Positions 1 to 7,881 are shown, counted from the stretch's first letter. The stretch: DNA of 64,000 nt from Kribbella voronezhensis (GCF_004365175.1 NZ_SOCE01000001.1:3293403-3357402); one strand, 5' to 3'. Translations and numbers: made by a program. Notes: generated by a model not told the origin, from the letters alone.

Positions 1-725
1 AGCATGAGCGTGGTCGGACCGGCCGCGTGGTCCAGGATGCCGTCGAGCACCATCCGGTTGATCCGGTGCGGGAAGAGCTGGGCGTACGTCGTGCCGACGA
101 ACGAGCCGTAGGAGGGACCGAAGTAGTTGAGCTTGTTGACGCCAAGTGCTGCGCGCAGTGCGTCCAGGTCGCGAGCGGCGGCCCTGGTGTCCAGGTTCCG
201 CAGAAGATCACCGTGCTGCTTCAGGCACTGCTCGCCGAAGGCGCGACTCGAAGCGACCATCGCGTCGTACTGCGCCTTCGAGCGGGGAAACACCGGTACG
301 CCGGGGCGCAGGATCGTCCCGCAGTCGAGCTGGGTCGATCCACCGGTACCGCGCGGATCCCAGCTGACGATGTCGAACTTGTCGCGCCACTGTGGGAAGA
401 GCTGATCCGCATACCCCTCGGCGATGATCGAGGCTCCCGCCCCACCCGGACCGCCGGGATTGAACGCCAGTACGCCGACCTTGTGCGCCTGGTCCTTCGC
501 GGGAATCCGGGCCACCAGCAACTCGGTCTTCGCGCCGCCCGGCTTCGACCAGTCCAGCGGGACGGTCAGCTTCCCGCACTGCTGGGCCGCCCCCGGCTTG
601 CAGGCGGTCCAGTCCACCGTCGGCGGCGCTGCCTCCGCCACGGCCGGCAACGATCCCGCCACCAACGCCCCCGCGACCAACACGCCGACTGATCGCCGGC
701 CACCTCTGCGCATCGAAAGTCTCAT
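1..725 (-). CDS. Secreted alpha/beta hydrolase (tripeptidyl aminopeptidase-like), 3' end missing
   Basis: The gene runs off the left edge; about 241 N-terminal residues are present. A basic start followed by a hydrophobic stretch ending near AEA is a signal peptide, so the enzyme is probably exported. NPGGPGGAG is the oxyanion-hole motif of the SLAP/TAP-type serine peptidases of the alpha/beta hydrolase fold, WDPRGTGGS follows, and GPSYGSFVG carries the nucleophile serine. The catalytic Asp and His would lie outside the window. Such enzymes release short peptides from N-termini or act as secreted esterases; the substrate cannot be told. The start is the ATG at 725, with a second in-frame ATG at 713. 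Confidence 0.85.
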   Translation of the reverse strand, partial: MRLSMRRGGRRSVGVLVAGALVAGSLPAVAEAAPPTVDWTACKPGAAQQCGKLTVPLDWSKPGGAKTELLVARIPAKDQAHKVGVLAFNPGGPGGAGASIIAEGYADQLFPQWRDKFDIVSWDPRGTGGSTQLDCGTILRPGVPVFPRSKAQYDAMVASSRAFGEQCLKQHGDLLRNLDTRAAARDLDALRAALGVNKLNYFGPSYGSFVGTTYAQLFPHRINRMVLDGILDHAAGPTTLM

Positions 726-818
726 GCGCCGAACCTACGCACGACGGGTCCCGCCAACCATCCGCCGATGGGCGGGTCCGGCATCATCCCCGGGTCGTAC
801 GCAGCAGCGGACGGCACC

Positions 819-845
819 GCGCCGATGGTCGGTGACCATCGGCGC
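819..845 (-). terminator. Hairpin after the NTF2-like gene
   Basis: A perfect 12-bp stem (GCGCCGATGGTC and its complement) with a 3-nt GGT loop lies 24 bp past the stop codon of the gene at 869-1237 and before the next gene on the same strand. There is no clear U-tract, which is usual for actinobacterial terminators. Confidence 0.7.
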
Positions 846-868
846 GAAAGCCTTGTCCAGCAGGGGTT

Positions 869-1237
869 TCAGTGCGCCGGCGCGAAGTCGATGAAGCCGA
901 CCACCTCGAGGATCTTGCCGCTCGGGGCGAGCGTGACGACATCGGTGCCGCCGGCCACCGCGGGCTGACCTTCGGCGGCGAGCTCCCAGGTCCAGCGCAG
1001 CCGGTTGTGGTGCTCGTCGATGCTGCCGGTGCGGGTGAAGCGGTAGCCCGGGAACATCTCGTGGGCGGTCTGGACCGTCTTGCTCAGGCCGTCGTGGCCG
1101 GTCACCTCGAAGGTCGGGTCCACGAACATCGCCTCGTCCACCCACAGGCCGGCGATGATCTCGGCCCGGGCCTCGGCGTCGTCGCAGTTCCACATCGCGA
1201 AGTACTGGTCGGCGATGGTGGCGGCGGTGCTGGTCAT
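869..1237 (-). CDS. NTF2-like / SnoaL-fold protein
   Basis: This 122-residue protein has the pattern of small NTF2-fold (SnoaL-like) proteins: an N-terminal helix (IADQYFAMWNCDDAEARAE), then acidic and aromatic beta-strands such as MFVDPTFEVTGHDGL and a C-terminal VVGFIDFAPAH. The fold forms a pocket used by isomerases, hydrolases or ligand-binding proteins; no specific reaction can be assigned. The ATG at 1237 is preferred because AAGGAG lies 6 bases upstream. The gene is divergent from an XRE regulator, and the same gene pair recurs at 31650-32898, which suggests that the regulator controls it. Confidence 0.8.
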   Translation of the reverse strand: MTSTAATIADQYFAMWNCDDAEARAEIIAGLWVDEAMFVDPTFEVTGHDGLSKTVQTAHEMFPGYRFTRTGSIDEHHNRLRWTWELAAEGQPAVAGGTDVVTLAPSGKILEVVGFIDFAPAH

Positions 1238-1303
1238 GGTGACTCCTTGGGGTTCGTTCGGTTGATGCCGAGAACCTTGCCGCCGCGGGCCGGTGCCGGT
1301 CGA

Positions 1304-1332
1304 TGACGTCACAGGTAATGGCGGTGATCACC
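1304..1332. promoter_or_regulatory. Palindromes between divergent NTF2-like and XRE genes
   Basis: Two perfect palindromes sit in the 116-bp intergenic region: TGACGTCA (1304-1311) and GGTGATCACC (1323-1332), the latter 22 bp ahead of the XRE start. A self-bound operator is plausible, but neither is long enough to be certain. Confidence 0.35.
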
Positions 1333-1353
1333 TCAGCGGTTACGGTCTGAGGC

Positions 1354-2145
1354 ATGACCGTGTCAGTCGAAGAGACCTTCCAGCGTCCAGTGGGGGAGCT
1401 TCTGCGCGGTTGGCGGGAGCGTCGCCGGCTCAGTCAGCTCGAGCTCGCCAACCAGGTCGAGGTGTCGACCAGGCACGTGAGCTTCGTCGAGACCGGCCGC
1501 TCGAAGCCGAGCCGCGAGATGGTGCTGCGTCTGGCCGAGCATCTCGACGTACCGCTGCGGGATCGCAACCAGTTGCTGCTCGCCGGCGGGTACGCGCCGA
1601 TCTACACCGAGACCTCGCTGCACTCCCCGGCGATGCTCGCGATCCGCTCCGCGCTGCGCCGCCTGCTCAAGGCGCACGAGCCCTACCCAGCGATGGTGGT
1701 GGACCGTTGGTGGAACCTGGTCGAAGCCAACGAAGGGATCAGCCTGTTCACCGAGGGCGTCGCCCCTGAGTTGCTGACGGCACCGATCAACGTCCTGCGG
1801 CTGACCCTGCATCCCGACGGCCTGGGCGGCCGGATCGTCAACCTGGCCGAGATCCGGGCGAACATACTGACCAGCCTGCAACGCCAGATCATCAGCACCG
1901 CCGACCCGGACCTCCAGGACCTGTACGACGAACTGCACGGGTACTCCGGCCTCTCCAGGCCTGACCACCCCGGCCCCGCCGAGGTCGTCATCGCGATGAA
2001 GGTGCGCCACGGCGAGCACGAACTGTCGTTGCTGAGCACGATCGCGACCTTCGGTACGCCGGTCGACGTGACCGTGTCCGAGCTGATGATCGAGCAGTTC
2101 TTCCCCGCCGACGACGCCACCGCCGAACTACTCCGGGAGCTGTGA
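1354..2145 (+). CDS. XRE-family regulator with MmyB-like ligand domain
   Basis: This 263-residue DNA-binding protein has an N-terminal helix-turn-helix (LSQLELANQVEVSTRHVSF, about residues 27-45) followed by a long C-terminal domain typical of the MmyB-like regulators, with the phrases HEPYPAMVVDRWWNLVEAN and LLSTIATFGTP. That domain resembles PAS-like pockets that bind fatty acids or other hydrophobic ligands in characterised relatives; the ligand here is unknown. It is divergent from the NTF2-like gene and is followed, with a 1-base overlap, by a DinB gene. A full-length paralogue is encoded at 32137-32898. The regulator probably controls the divergent gene and itself. Confidence 0.88.
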   Translation: MTVSVEETFQRPVGELLRGWRERRRLSQLELANQVEVSTRHVSFVETGRSKPSREMVLRLAEHLDVPLRDRNQLLLAGGYAPIYTETSLHSPAMLAIRSALRRLLKAHEPYPAMVVDRWWNLVEANEGISLFTEGVAPELLTAPINVLRLTLHPDGLGGRIVNLAEIRANILTSLQRQIISTADPDLQDLYDELHGYSGLSRPDHPGPAEVVIAMKVRHGEHELSLLSTIATFGTPVDVTVSELMIEQFFPADDATAELLREL

Positions 2146-2660
2146 TGGCCGACCTGCCCGACGACCAACTCGCCGACACCCGCGAACTCCACCTGGCCTG
2201 GCTGGACTACTACCGCCGGACGGTCGAGCGGAAGCTGGCCGGGCTGACCGAGACCGAACTGCGGACCAGCCGGTTGCCGTCGGGCTGGTCACCGCTGGAA
2301 CTGGTCAAGCACCTGGTCTGGATGGAACGTCGCTGGCTGCGCTGGGGCTTCGTGGCCGAGCCGTTCGACCAGCCCTGGGGTGATTCGGGCGGGACCGAGG
2401 ACCAGCCCTGGCAGCTTGCCGACCGCGACACGGTCGACAGCTTGCTGACCGCACTGCTGGCCGGCGGCGAACGGACCCGCCAGGTTGTCGCGGGTGCCTA
2501 CGACCTGGCAGAGCACGCCGCCGCCGGCGGAAGGTTCAGCGCCGGGAACGAGACACCCACGCTGAACTGGATTCTGTTTCACGTCCTGCAGGAATATGCC
2601 CGGCACGTCGGCCAGCTCGACATTGCCCGCGAGCTGGCCGACGGCGGCACCGGCGAATAG
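2145..2660 (+). CDS. DinB-family (DUF664) protein, probable mycothiol-dependent type
   Basis: This is a four-helix DinB-fold protein of 171 residues. The typical metal-binding histidines are seen in LVKHLVWMERRWLRWGF and in the C-terminal HVLQEYARHVGQLDI. In actinobacteria these proteins belong to the DinB/YfiT superfamily, whose characterised members are metal-dependent thiol transferases using mycothiol or bacillithiol; the substrate here is not known. The ATG overlaps the TGA of the preceding XRE gene as TGATG, and GGGAG lies at the right distance, so translation is probably coupled. A GTG three bases earlier is an alternative start. Confidence 0.85.
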   Translation: MADLPDDQLADTRELHLAWLDYYRRTVERKLAGLTETELRTSRLPSGWSPLELVKHLVWMERRWLRWGFVAEPFDQPWGDSGGTEDQPWQLADRDTVDSLLTALLAGGERTRQVVAGAYDLAEHAAAGGRFSAGNETPTLNWILFHVLQEYARHVGQLDIARELADGGTGE

Positions 2661-2670
2661 AGGAGGGGTT

Positions 2671-3663
2671 CTACCGGTGTGACGGCAGCCCGCTGGGCGG
2701 CTGCGTGGGCAGGGAAGGCAGGCTCGGCGTGGCGGTGGGCCACGTCGGCTTGGTGGTCGGCCACGTCGGCTGACCAGGCAGCGTCGGCTTGGCGGTCGGG
2801 ACCGGCGGCAGGGTCGGCTTGCCCGGCAGGTGCGGCTTGCCGGGCAGCGACGGAGCCTGAGTCGGCACCGGCAGGGTCGGCTTACCCGGAAGGGTCGGTG
2901 CAGCCGTCGGAAGCTTGTCGCTCACACACGGCGGCAGCTCGGGCTTGCCCGGCAGCGTCGGCGCGGCCGTCGGCAGCGTCGGCTGACCAGGCAGCGTCGG
3001 CTTGGCGGTCGGGACCGGCGGCAGCGTCGGCTGACCCGGTAGCGTCGGCTTCGCAGTGGGTACGGGCGGCAGCGTCGGCTTGCCCGGCAGGTGCGGCTTG
3101 CCAGGCAGCGACGGGGCGCCGGTCGGGACCGGCAGGGTCGGCTTGGTGGTCGGCACCGGCGGCAGCGTCGGCTTCCCCGTGAAGGTCGGCTTCGGCAGTG
3201 TCGGCTTCGGCAGAGTCTGCTTCGGCAGGGTCGGCTTGCTCGGCAGCGACGGCGTCGGGACCGGCGGCAGCGTGGGCTTGCCCGGTAGGTGCGGCTTGCC
3301 GGGGAGCGTCGGCTTGGCAGTCGGCAGCGACGGCTTGGGCACGGCGACCGTGACCTTGACGCTCGCCTGCACCTTCACCTTGTCCGGCACCTTCACCGAC
3401 GGCAGGCAGGTCGGGTCGACCTGCGCGGGCACCTCGACCGGCGGCTTGCTGCCACCGGCCAGCAGGTTCCGTACGTCGGCAGGCCCGCCGACCGCGGCGG
3501 ACACCGTTGCGACAGTGCCGGCGAGAGCAGTCACGCCCGCCGCGGCCAGTCCTCGGCGGAGCCAGGCGAGCCGGCGGCCACGACGCATCAGGTCGGCCGG
3601 GTCCGGCTGGAAGGGCTCCAGGTCGTACTCAAGCGCACTGCGCACCCGAGAGTCGTCACTCAT
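2671..3663 (-). CDS. Membrane partner of SigE-type sigma factor with Pro-rich repeat domain
   Basis: The 330-residue protein has a short cytoplasmic N-terminus (about 1-33, including DLEPFQPDPADLMRRGRRLA), one membrane helix near 34-58 and then about 225 residues made of repeats such as KPTLPGKPHLPGKPTLPPVP, ending PSGLPSHR. The gene starts inside the stop of a SigE-family sigma gene (ATGA overlap), the usual position of an anti-sigma or sensor partner. I infer that the N-terminal tail holds or regulates the sigma factor and that the extended, lysine- and proline-rich outside part spans or touches the cell wall. No zinc-binding anti-sigma motif is visible. The proline repeats could vary in number between strains. 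Confidence 0.8.
   Translation of the reverse strand: MSDDSRVRSALEYDLEPFQPDPADLMRRGRRLAWLRRGLAAAGVTALAGTVATVSAAVGGPADVRNLLAGGSKPPVEVPAQVDPTCLPSVKVPDKVKVQASVKVTVAVPKPSLPTAKPTLPGKPHLPGKPTLPPVPTPSLPSKPTLPKQTLPKPTLPKPTFTGKPTLPPVPTTKPTLPVPTGAPSLPGKPHLPGKPTLPPVPTAKPTLPGQPTLPPVPTAKPTLPGQPTLPTAAPTLPGKPELPPCVSDKLPTAAPTLPGKPTLPVPTQAPSLPGKPHLPGKPTLPPVPTAKPTLPGQPTWPTTKPTWPTATPSLPSLPTQPPSGLPSHR
2710..3340 (-). repeat. In-frame repeats encoding KPTLPGKP / LPPVPT units
   Basis: The coding region of the sigma-factor partner is built from irregular units of 12 to 45 bp that encode KPTLP, GKPHLPG and LPPVPTAKP. The block KPHLPGKPTLPPVPT occurs three times, at about 2805, 3090 and 3290. Unit order is not strictly periodic, which suggests repeated unequal exchange. 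Confidence 0.85.
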
Positions 3664-4178
3664 GCGTTTCCTCCAACAGTGGTATCGATCAAGTCGGGTG
3701 CCAGACGCAGCTTGCCCAGAGCCCGGGACGCGGTGCTCTTCACCGTCCCGGCGGCCATGCCGAGCAACTCGGCGGTCTCCGCCTCGGAGAGATCCTGCGA
3801 GTACCGCAGCGCGACCACTGCCCGTTCCCGGACGGTCAGGCCGCCCAGTGCGGACAGCACGGCCTCCCGGGTCTGCACCTCGCCCGCGAAGTCCGCGACG
3901 GACCGCTGGTCCCAGTCGTTCTCGACCGGATCACTGGGTACTTCGTTGGACCAGCGCCGGCGAGCCTGCGAGAGGAACCGGTTCACCAGCACCCGGCGTA
4001 CGAACCGGAGTGGGTCACCGTCCAGCCGATGCCATTTCGGATAGGACCGCATCAACGCTTGCTGCACGAGATCCTCGGCCGTGTGCCGGTCCCCGCAGAG
4101 CATTTCCGCGAAGCGGAGCAACGGGGTCGACTGGGCCTGCACGAATCGCTCGAAGTCGGCGTCCGCGGTCCGGGTCAT
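3660..4178 (-). CDS. SigE-family ECF RNA polymerase sigma factor
   Basis: The product is an ECF-type sigma factor of 172 residues with region 2 (FVQAQSTPLLRFAEMLCGD, then AEDLVQQALMR) and region 4 (LTVRERAVVALRYSQDLSE followed by the helix-turn-helix LLGMAAGTVKSTASRAL). It fits the actinobacterial SigE-like family of short sigma factors. The ATG at 4178 is used because region 2 starts just after it; AGGAG lies upstream. The stop overlaps the start of the Pro-rich membrane protein. A second, similar pair is at 6501-7846. The motif GACAGAACC is found upstream of both sigma genes, suggesting that they act on their own or each other's promoter. Confidence 0.93.
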   Translation of the reverse strand: MTRTADADFERFVQAQSTPLLRFAEMLCGDRHTAEDLVQQALMRSYPKWHRLDGDPLRFVRRVLVNRFLSQARRRWSNEVPSDPVENDWDQRSVADFAGEVQTREAVLSALGGLTVRERAVVALRYSQDLSEAETAELLGMAAGTVKSTASRALGKLRLAPDLIDTTVGGNA

Positions 4179-4231
4179 CGGTTCTCCTCTGCCTCTGTCA
4201 CACCGGTCCAAACCCGCTGGGTCACCACTTC

Positions 4232-4240
4232 GGTTCTGTC
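4232..4240 (-). promoter_or_regulatory. GACAGAACC element upstream of sigma gene
   Basis: The 9-mer GACAGAACC lies 54 bp before the sigma start. The same 9-mer lies 57 bp before the second sigma gene at 7846. GAACC matches the common -35 element of ECF sigma factors. No convincing CGTC-type -10 follows here. Confidence 0.4.
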
Positions 4241-4254
4241 TGTGCACGAACTCG

Positions 4255-4283
4255 TTGGAAGAAATTTATTCACGAGCTATACA
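4255..4283 (+). promoter_or_regulatory. Housekeeping-type promoter for the secreted SH3 protein
   Basis: TTGGAA at 4255-4260 and TATACA at 4278-4283 are separated by 17 bp. The leader of about 75 nt also contains a 6-bp hairpin (4315-4331, CCGGGT/ACCCGG) before GGAGG and the ATG. Confidence 0.6.
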
Positions 4284-4364
4284 GACCCACCGAATGTTTG
4301 TCACATTAGGTGGGCCGGGTGTCGCACCCGGTAGCGTCCCTTCACCGCCCCGGAGGTTCCGCCC

Positions 4365-5579
4365 ATGCCTATCACCCGTAAACCGAAGGCCGCACTGTGT
4401 CTCGCGGCGGCCCTGGCCGCGCTGCCCCTAGGCGCGTCCGTCAGCCCCGGCTTCGCCGCCGGGCCGTCCCCGGTCGCCGTCGCGTCCCGGCCGGTCGACG
4501 GCTCCACCAACGTCCACGCCGACGGCAGCCGGATCGTGCTCGGCGACGGCGCCGCCACGATGGGGTCCGTCGAAGTCCGGCAGCGGTCCGGTATCGCGAA
4601 CCTGGCCCCGGTTCGCTTCGGCGCCGCCACCTCGGCCGTCGTCGTCGGCTACCAGGCCGGTACGCCGGACGGCTCGACCGCCGAGGTCGACGTACGAGCG
4701 CTCGTCGGCGACCGGTGGACCGAATGGACGCCGGCCGCCTCGGGATCGCCGACGGCGCTGCCCGCGGCGAGCGACCAGGTCCAGCTCAGGATCATCGTGC
4801 TCGCGCCGCCGAAGGGCGCCAAGCCGTGGGTCAGCTCGGTCAGCGTCGAGCCCACGAACGCGGTCCAGGCCGGCACCATGACGATCCAGGCCGCCCCGCT
4901 GAAGTCGCGGGTCTACGCCACCCGCGAAGGCCTGGTCGGCGGTACGACGGCCAACGGGCACGTGATCGCCAGCCGCGACCACTTCGTCGCCCTGCCGTCG
5001 CGCCGCGGTCTCGCCAGCAATGGTTCGGGCACCTACACCGTCAAGGTCTGCACGACCAGCGGCAGCCGGTGCGCGTTCGAGCCGGTCTGGGACGTCGGTC
5101 CGTGGAACACCAAGGACGACTACTGGAACCCCAGCGCGACCCGGGAGATGTGGAAGGACCTCGCGCAGGGCAAGCCGGAGGCCCAGGCGGCGTACCAGAA
5201 CGGCTACAACGGCGGTAAGGACCAGTTCGGCCGGACCGTCGCCAACCCGGCCGGTATCGACCTGGCCGACGGAGTGTTTTGGGACGCGCTCGCGCTCGGG
5301 GACAACTCCTGGGTGGACACGACGTACCTGTGGACCGGGACCGGTGGCCGCGGCACGGTCTCGATCTCGTCGGGCTACCTCAACATCCGCAACACGGCGA
5401 GCTCGTCCGGCGCCGTCGTCGGGATGGCCGGCAAGTCCGCGCAGGTGACGGTCGAGTGCCAGACCACCGGCCAGAGCGTCTCCGGCTCGCAGGGCACCAC
5501 CAACATCTGGCTGCGGGTCAACGCGGGCATGTACGTCTCGAAGGCGTGGATCAACGCGGGCAGCTTCGGCGCCTGCTGA
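4365..5579 (+). CDS. Secreted protein with C-terminal bacterial SH3 domain
   Basis: This 404-residue protein has a signal peptide (about 1-32, ending GFAAG). The middle (about 195-320) contains VCTTSGSRCAFEPVWDVGPW and GIDLADGVFWDAL, which look like a double-psi beta-barrel of the RlpA type, and the end (about 330-400) reads as an SH3 domain (YLNIRNTASSSGAVVG, WLRVNAGMYVSKAWIN). The likely role is peptidoglycan binding or remodelling outside the cell; the barrel assignment is an inference. It has its own promoter, is divergent from the first sigma operon and may belong to that envelope-stress regulon. GGAGG precedes the ATG by 8 bases. Confidence 0.85.
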   Translation: MPITRKPKAALCLAAALAALPLGASVSPGFAAGPSPVAVASRPVDGSTNVHADGSRIVLGDGAATMGSVEVRQRSGIANLAPVRFGAATSAVVVGYQAGTPDGSTAEVDVRALVGDRWTEWTPAASGSPTALPAASDQVQLRIIVLAPPKGAKPWVSSVSVEPTNAVQAGTMTIQAAPLKSRVYATREGLVGGTTANGHVIASRDHFVALPSRRGLASNGSGTYTVKVCTTSGSRCAFEPVWDVGPWNTKDDYWNPSATREMWKDLAQGKPEAQAAYQNGYNGGKDQFGRTVANPAGIDLADGVFWDALALGDNSWVDTTYLWTGTGGRGTVSISSGYLNIRNTASSSGAVVGMAGKSAQVTVECQTTGQSVSGSQGTTNIWLRVNAGMYVSKAWINAGSFGAC

Positions 5580-5589
5580 CACCTACCTC

Positions 5590-5624
5590 GCGTCCGAAGT
5601 ACTGATCACCAGTACTTCGGACGC
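5590..5624. terminator. Bidirectional terminator hairpin
   Basis: A perfect 15-bp stem (GCGTCCGAAGTACTG and its complement) with a 5-nt loop lies between the ends of two convergent genes, 10 bp after one stop and 11 bp before the other. It can serve both strands. Confidence 0.85.
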
Positions 5625-5635
5625 AAGGTGGTCCG

Positions 5636-6430
5636 CTACTTCGGCAGTGGGTTCTCGGCGTTGTCGGGGAACTGCTTGATCAGCTTCCCGGCCGCGTCGT
5701 AGACGAAGACCGCCAACTCGTTGTGATCCGGCCCGGTGACTCGCGTGACGGACGTCCCGGCGCCGGGGGTCTGCCTCGGCTGCTTTCCGGCGTTCACCAG
5801 CGCGTTCGACTCGACCCAGCCGGGGATCCCGGCGAGCCGGTAGACCTTGGCGTACCACGCCTTGTCACCGCGGGTGTAGACCACCGTCGCGACCTTGGAG
5901 TTGCGGAACACCGAGTTGGCGACGACGGCCTCCCCCGAGCCCATGCTCTGGATGCCCGGCGAGGTGCCGTCGCCGAGATTGGCGTTGCCGACGGTGGCCC
6001 GCCAGCCGAAGGGCTCGTACGGCTCCTCGCCCGGCGCGTGACTCACCAGCGCCCATTGCGTTCCCTTGGTCCGGAAGGTCACGTCCGCAGCGATCTCGAC
6101 CGAGCCGTTCGCGGGCAGCACACCGGCGGCCGGCGGCTTGTTCTGGAACACATACTTGCCCTTGGCAACAGCCTTGGGCGCGACCTGCGGTACGCCGGCT
6201 GCCTGGTCGACCTGGCTGGGCTTGGATCCGTCTCGAGCCACCACCGGTGGCTTTCCGCTGGTGGCAGCCGGAACCCCACCGCCGCCGGCCGCCGGCGGCT
6301 CCGCACCGGCGCTTGGCTTACCGGTCCCGGCGATCGCCGCTCCGGTGATCGTGATGCCGGCCACCGCGGCGACCGCGAGTCCGGTCACCGCCAGCCGGGC
6401 GGCCCGGCCGGACGTTCTCGACTGCTTCAT
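5636..6430 (-). CDS. Exported or membrane-anchored protein, paralogue of the next sigma partner
   Basis: I do not recognise the family. The 264-residue protein starts with a basic segment and one hydrophobic helix (about 15-40), then a Gly/Pro linker, then a domain of about 150 residues that is shared with the protein at 6501-7316: both have LPANGSV, GTQWA, EPFGWRATVGN, NLGDGT, NSVF and AWYAKVYRL. Unlike its neighbour, it lacks the charged N-terminal tail expected to contact a sigma factor, so it may act as a free outside copy. The ATG at 6430 is chosen because GGAGGG stands 7 bases before it. It lies 70 bp downstream of the sigma/partner pair on the same strand and is probably co-transcribed. 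Confidence 0.78.
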   Translation of the reverse strand: MKQSRTSGRAARLAVTGLAVAAVAGITITGAAIAGTGKPSAGAEPPAAGGGGVPAATSGKPPVVARDGSKPSQVDQAAGVPQVAPKAVAKGKYVFQNKPPAAGVLPANGSVEIAADVTFRTKGTQWALVSHAPGEEPYEPFGWRATVGNANLGDGTSPGIQSMGSGEAVVANSVFRNSKVATVVYTRGDKAWYAKVYRLAGIPGWVESNALVNAGKQPRQTPGAGTSVTRVTGPDHNELAVFVYDAAGKLIKQFPDNAENPLPK

Positions 6431-6500
6431 TCGGTTGCCCTCCACAAGGTTCGGCGTGGTCCTTCAAGCACAAGGACGCCGCACCCCCCAGAAGGGTTCT

Positions 6501-7316
6501 TCACTTCGCCAGCGGATCCTTGCCGCTGCCGAAACTCGCGAGCAGCCGGCCGGTGGCGTCGTAGGCGAAGACCGACACGTCGTCGCCGACCGGCGGAGCC
6601 GGGGTCACCCGCGTCCCGGCCGTGATGGTCGTCGGCGTGGCCGGGGCGGCGATCACCGCCGAGGACTGGACCCAGCCGGAGATCCCCCCGAGTCGATAGA
6701 CCTTCGCGTACCAGGCGTTCTTCCCGCTGGTGTAGAGGACCGTGGTGACGCGGGGACCCTTGAAGACCGAATTGACCAGCAGCCCGGCGCCGGCTCCGGC
6801 GCTCTGGATCCCCGGATCGGTGCCGTCACCCAGGTTCGAGTTGCCCACCGTCGCCCGCCACCCGAACGGCTCGTACTGCGGTTCGCCAGGGAGCTGGCTG
6901 ATCACGGCCCACTGCGTTCCACGAGTCTGGAAACGGTAGTACGGCGCGATCGGCACCGACCCGTTCGCCGGCAGCTGCCCGACTGCCTGCGGCTCGTTCT
7001 GGAAGGCGAACCCCGAACCGTGCGGAGCCGACACGGACGGCCCCGACATCGTCGGCGGCGTACTGGACGGGGTACCAGCCGGGCTGCTCGGCGTACCGGC
7101 GAGTGGGAGCGCAGAGGGCTCGCGGCCGCCCTGGTCCGTTGCGGCGAACAGGCTTCCGGCAGCGACCACGGCGACCGCCGCCGAGGCGACCCCGGCCGCG
7201 ACCACACCCCTGGTACGACGGCGGCGGCGCGCACCGGCGATCACCTGGGCCGCGTCGAGCGGGGTCAGTTCGTCAGGGTCGGCCTGGAGCAGGTCGCGCA
7301 GATCGTTGTCGTTCAT
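6501..7316 (-). CDS. Membrane partner (putative anti-sigma factor) of second SigE-type sigma
   Basis: The 271-residue protein has a cytoplasmic N-terminus (DNDLRDLLQADPDELTPLDA), an Arg cluster (GARRRRRTR), one membrane helix at about 37-60, a Ser/Pro/Thr-rich linker and an outside domain shared with the protein at 5636-6430. The start overlaps the sigma stop as ATGA. The position and topology suggest a sigma-factor regulator that senses something outside through the shared domain; direct evidence of sigma binding is lacking. The outside domain (YEPFGWRATVGN, PGIQS, WYAKVYRL, GWVQS) has no family I can name. Confidence 0.78.
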   Translation of the reverse strand: MNDNDLRDLLQADPDELTPLDAAQVIAGARRRRRTRGVVAAGVASAAVAVVAAGSLFAATDQGGREPSALPLAGTPSSPAGTPSSTPPTMSGPSVSAPHGSGFAFQNEPQAVGQLPANGSVPIAPYYRFQTRGTQWAVISQLPGEPQYEPFGWRATVGNSNLGDGTDPGIQSAGAGAGLLVNSVFKGPRVTTVLYTSGKNAWYAKVYRLGGISGWVQSSAVIAAPATPTTITAGTRVTPAPPVGDDVSVFAYDATGRLLASFGSGKDPLAK

Positions 7317-7846
7317 GCCTTCCCTCCTACGTAGCTGGCGCTCAGCTCCGGGACCGCCCGCAGTTTCTGCAGGGCCCGCGAATGCGCGCTCTTGATCGTG
7401 CCGACCGCGACACCGAGAACGGAGGCGGTCTGGGCTTCGGTGAGATCCTCGACGTACCGCAGGACGATCACGGCCCGTTCCCGGCGGGTCAGGGTGTCGA
7501 GCGCGGCGTTCAGGACCAGCCGGCGTTCGATCCCGTCGGCCGGATCGCCGACCGACCGATGGAAGTCCGCGTCGAGCTCGGCCGACGTACCGCTGGGCCG
7601 TTCGCGCCAGAGCCGCCGCCGCAGCCAGGACAGGTGCTGGTTGACGACGGCCTGCCGGACATAGCCGAACGGGTCGCCCATCTCGATCCGGTCCCAGCGC
7701 AGGTACGCCTTCTCGAGTGCGGTCTGGACGAGATCCTCCGCGAGGGTGGCGTCACCACACAGCATCCGGGCCAGGTGAACCAACCGCCCCGACCGGGCGA
7801 CGACGAACGCGGTGAAGTCCTCGTCCCGCCCTGCCGACTGCCGCAT
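7313..7846 (-). CDS. SigE-family ECF RNA polymerase sigma factor (second copy)
   Basis: This 177-residue sigma factor has region 2 (DFTAFVVARSGRLVHLARML, then AEDLVQTALEKAYLRWDRI) and region 4 (LTRRERAVIVLRYVEDLTE, then SVLGVAVGTIKSAHSRALQK). It is a paralogue of the factor at 3660-4178 and has the same gene order, with a membrane partner overlapping its stop. An ECF-type promoter with GAACC and CGTCT spaced by 16 bp lies upstream, suggesting autoregulation. The ATG at 7846 is preceded by AGGAGG. The two copies probably arose by duplication of the whole module, then diverged in the outside domain of the partner. Confidence 0.93.
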   Translation of the reverse strand: MRQSAGRDEDFTAFVVARSGRLVHLARMLCGDATLAEDLVQTALEKAYLRWDRIEMGDPFGYVRQAVVNQHLSWLRRRLWRERPSGTSAELDADFHRSVGDPADGIERRLVLNAALDTLTRRERAVIVLRYVEDLTEAQTASVLGVAVGTIKSAHSRALQKLRAVPELSASYVGGKA

Positions 7847-7881
7847 TCATCCTCCTGTCATCCACTCGTCCCTGCTTACGA

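Noticed and set aside
3056-4309. Long open frame on the plus strand across the sigma factor and its partner
   Set aside because: It is antisense to the KPTLP repeats and the sigma gene; its translation is low-complexity Gly/Arg sequence with no family, while the minus-strand genes have clear motifs and overlaps.
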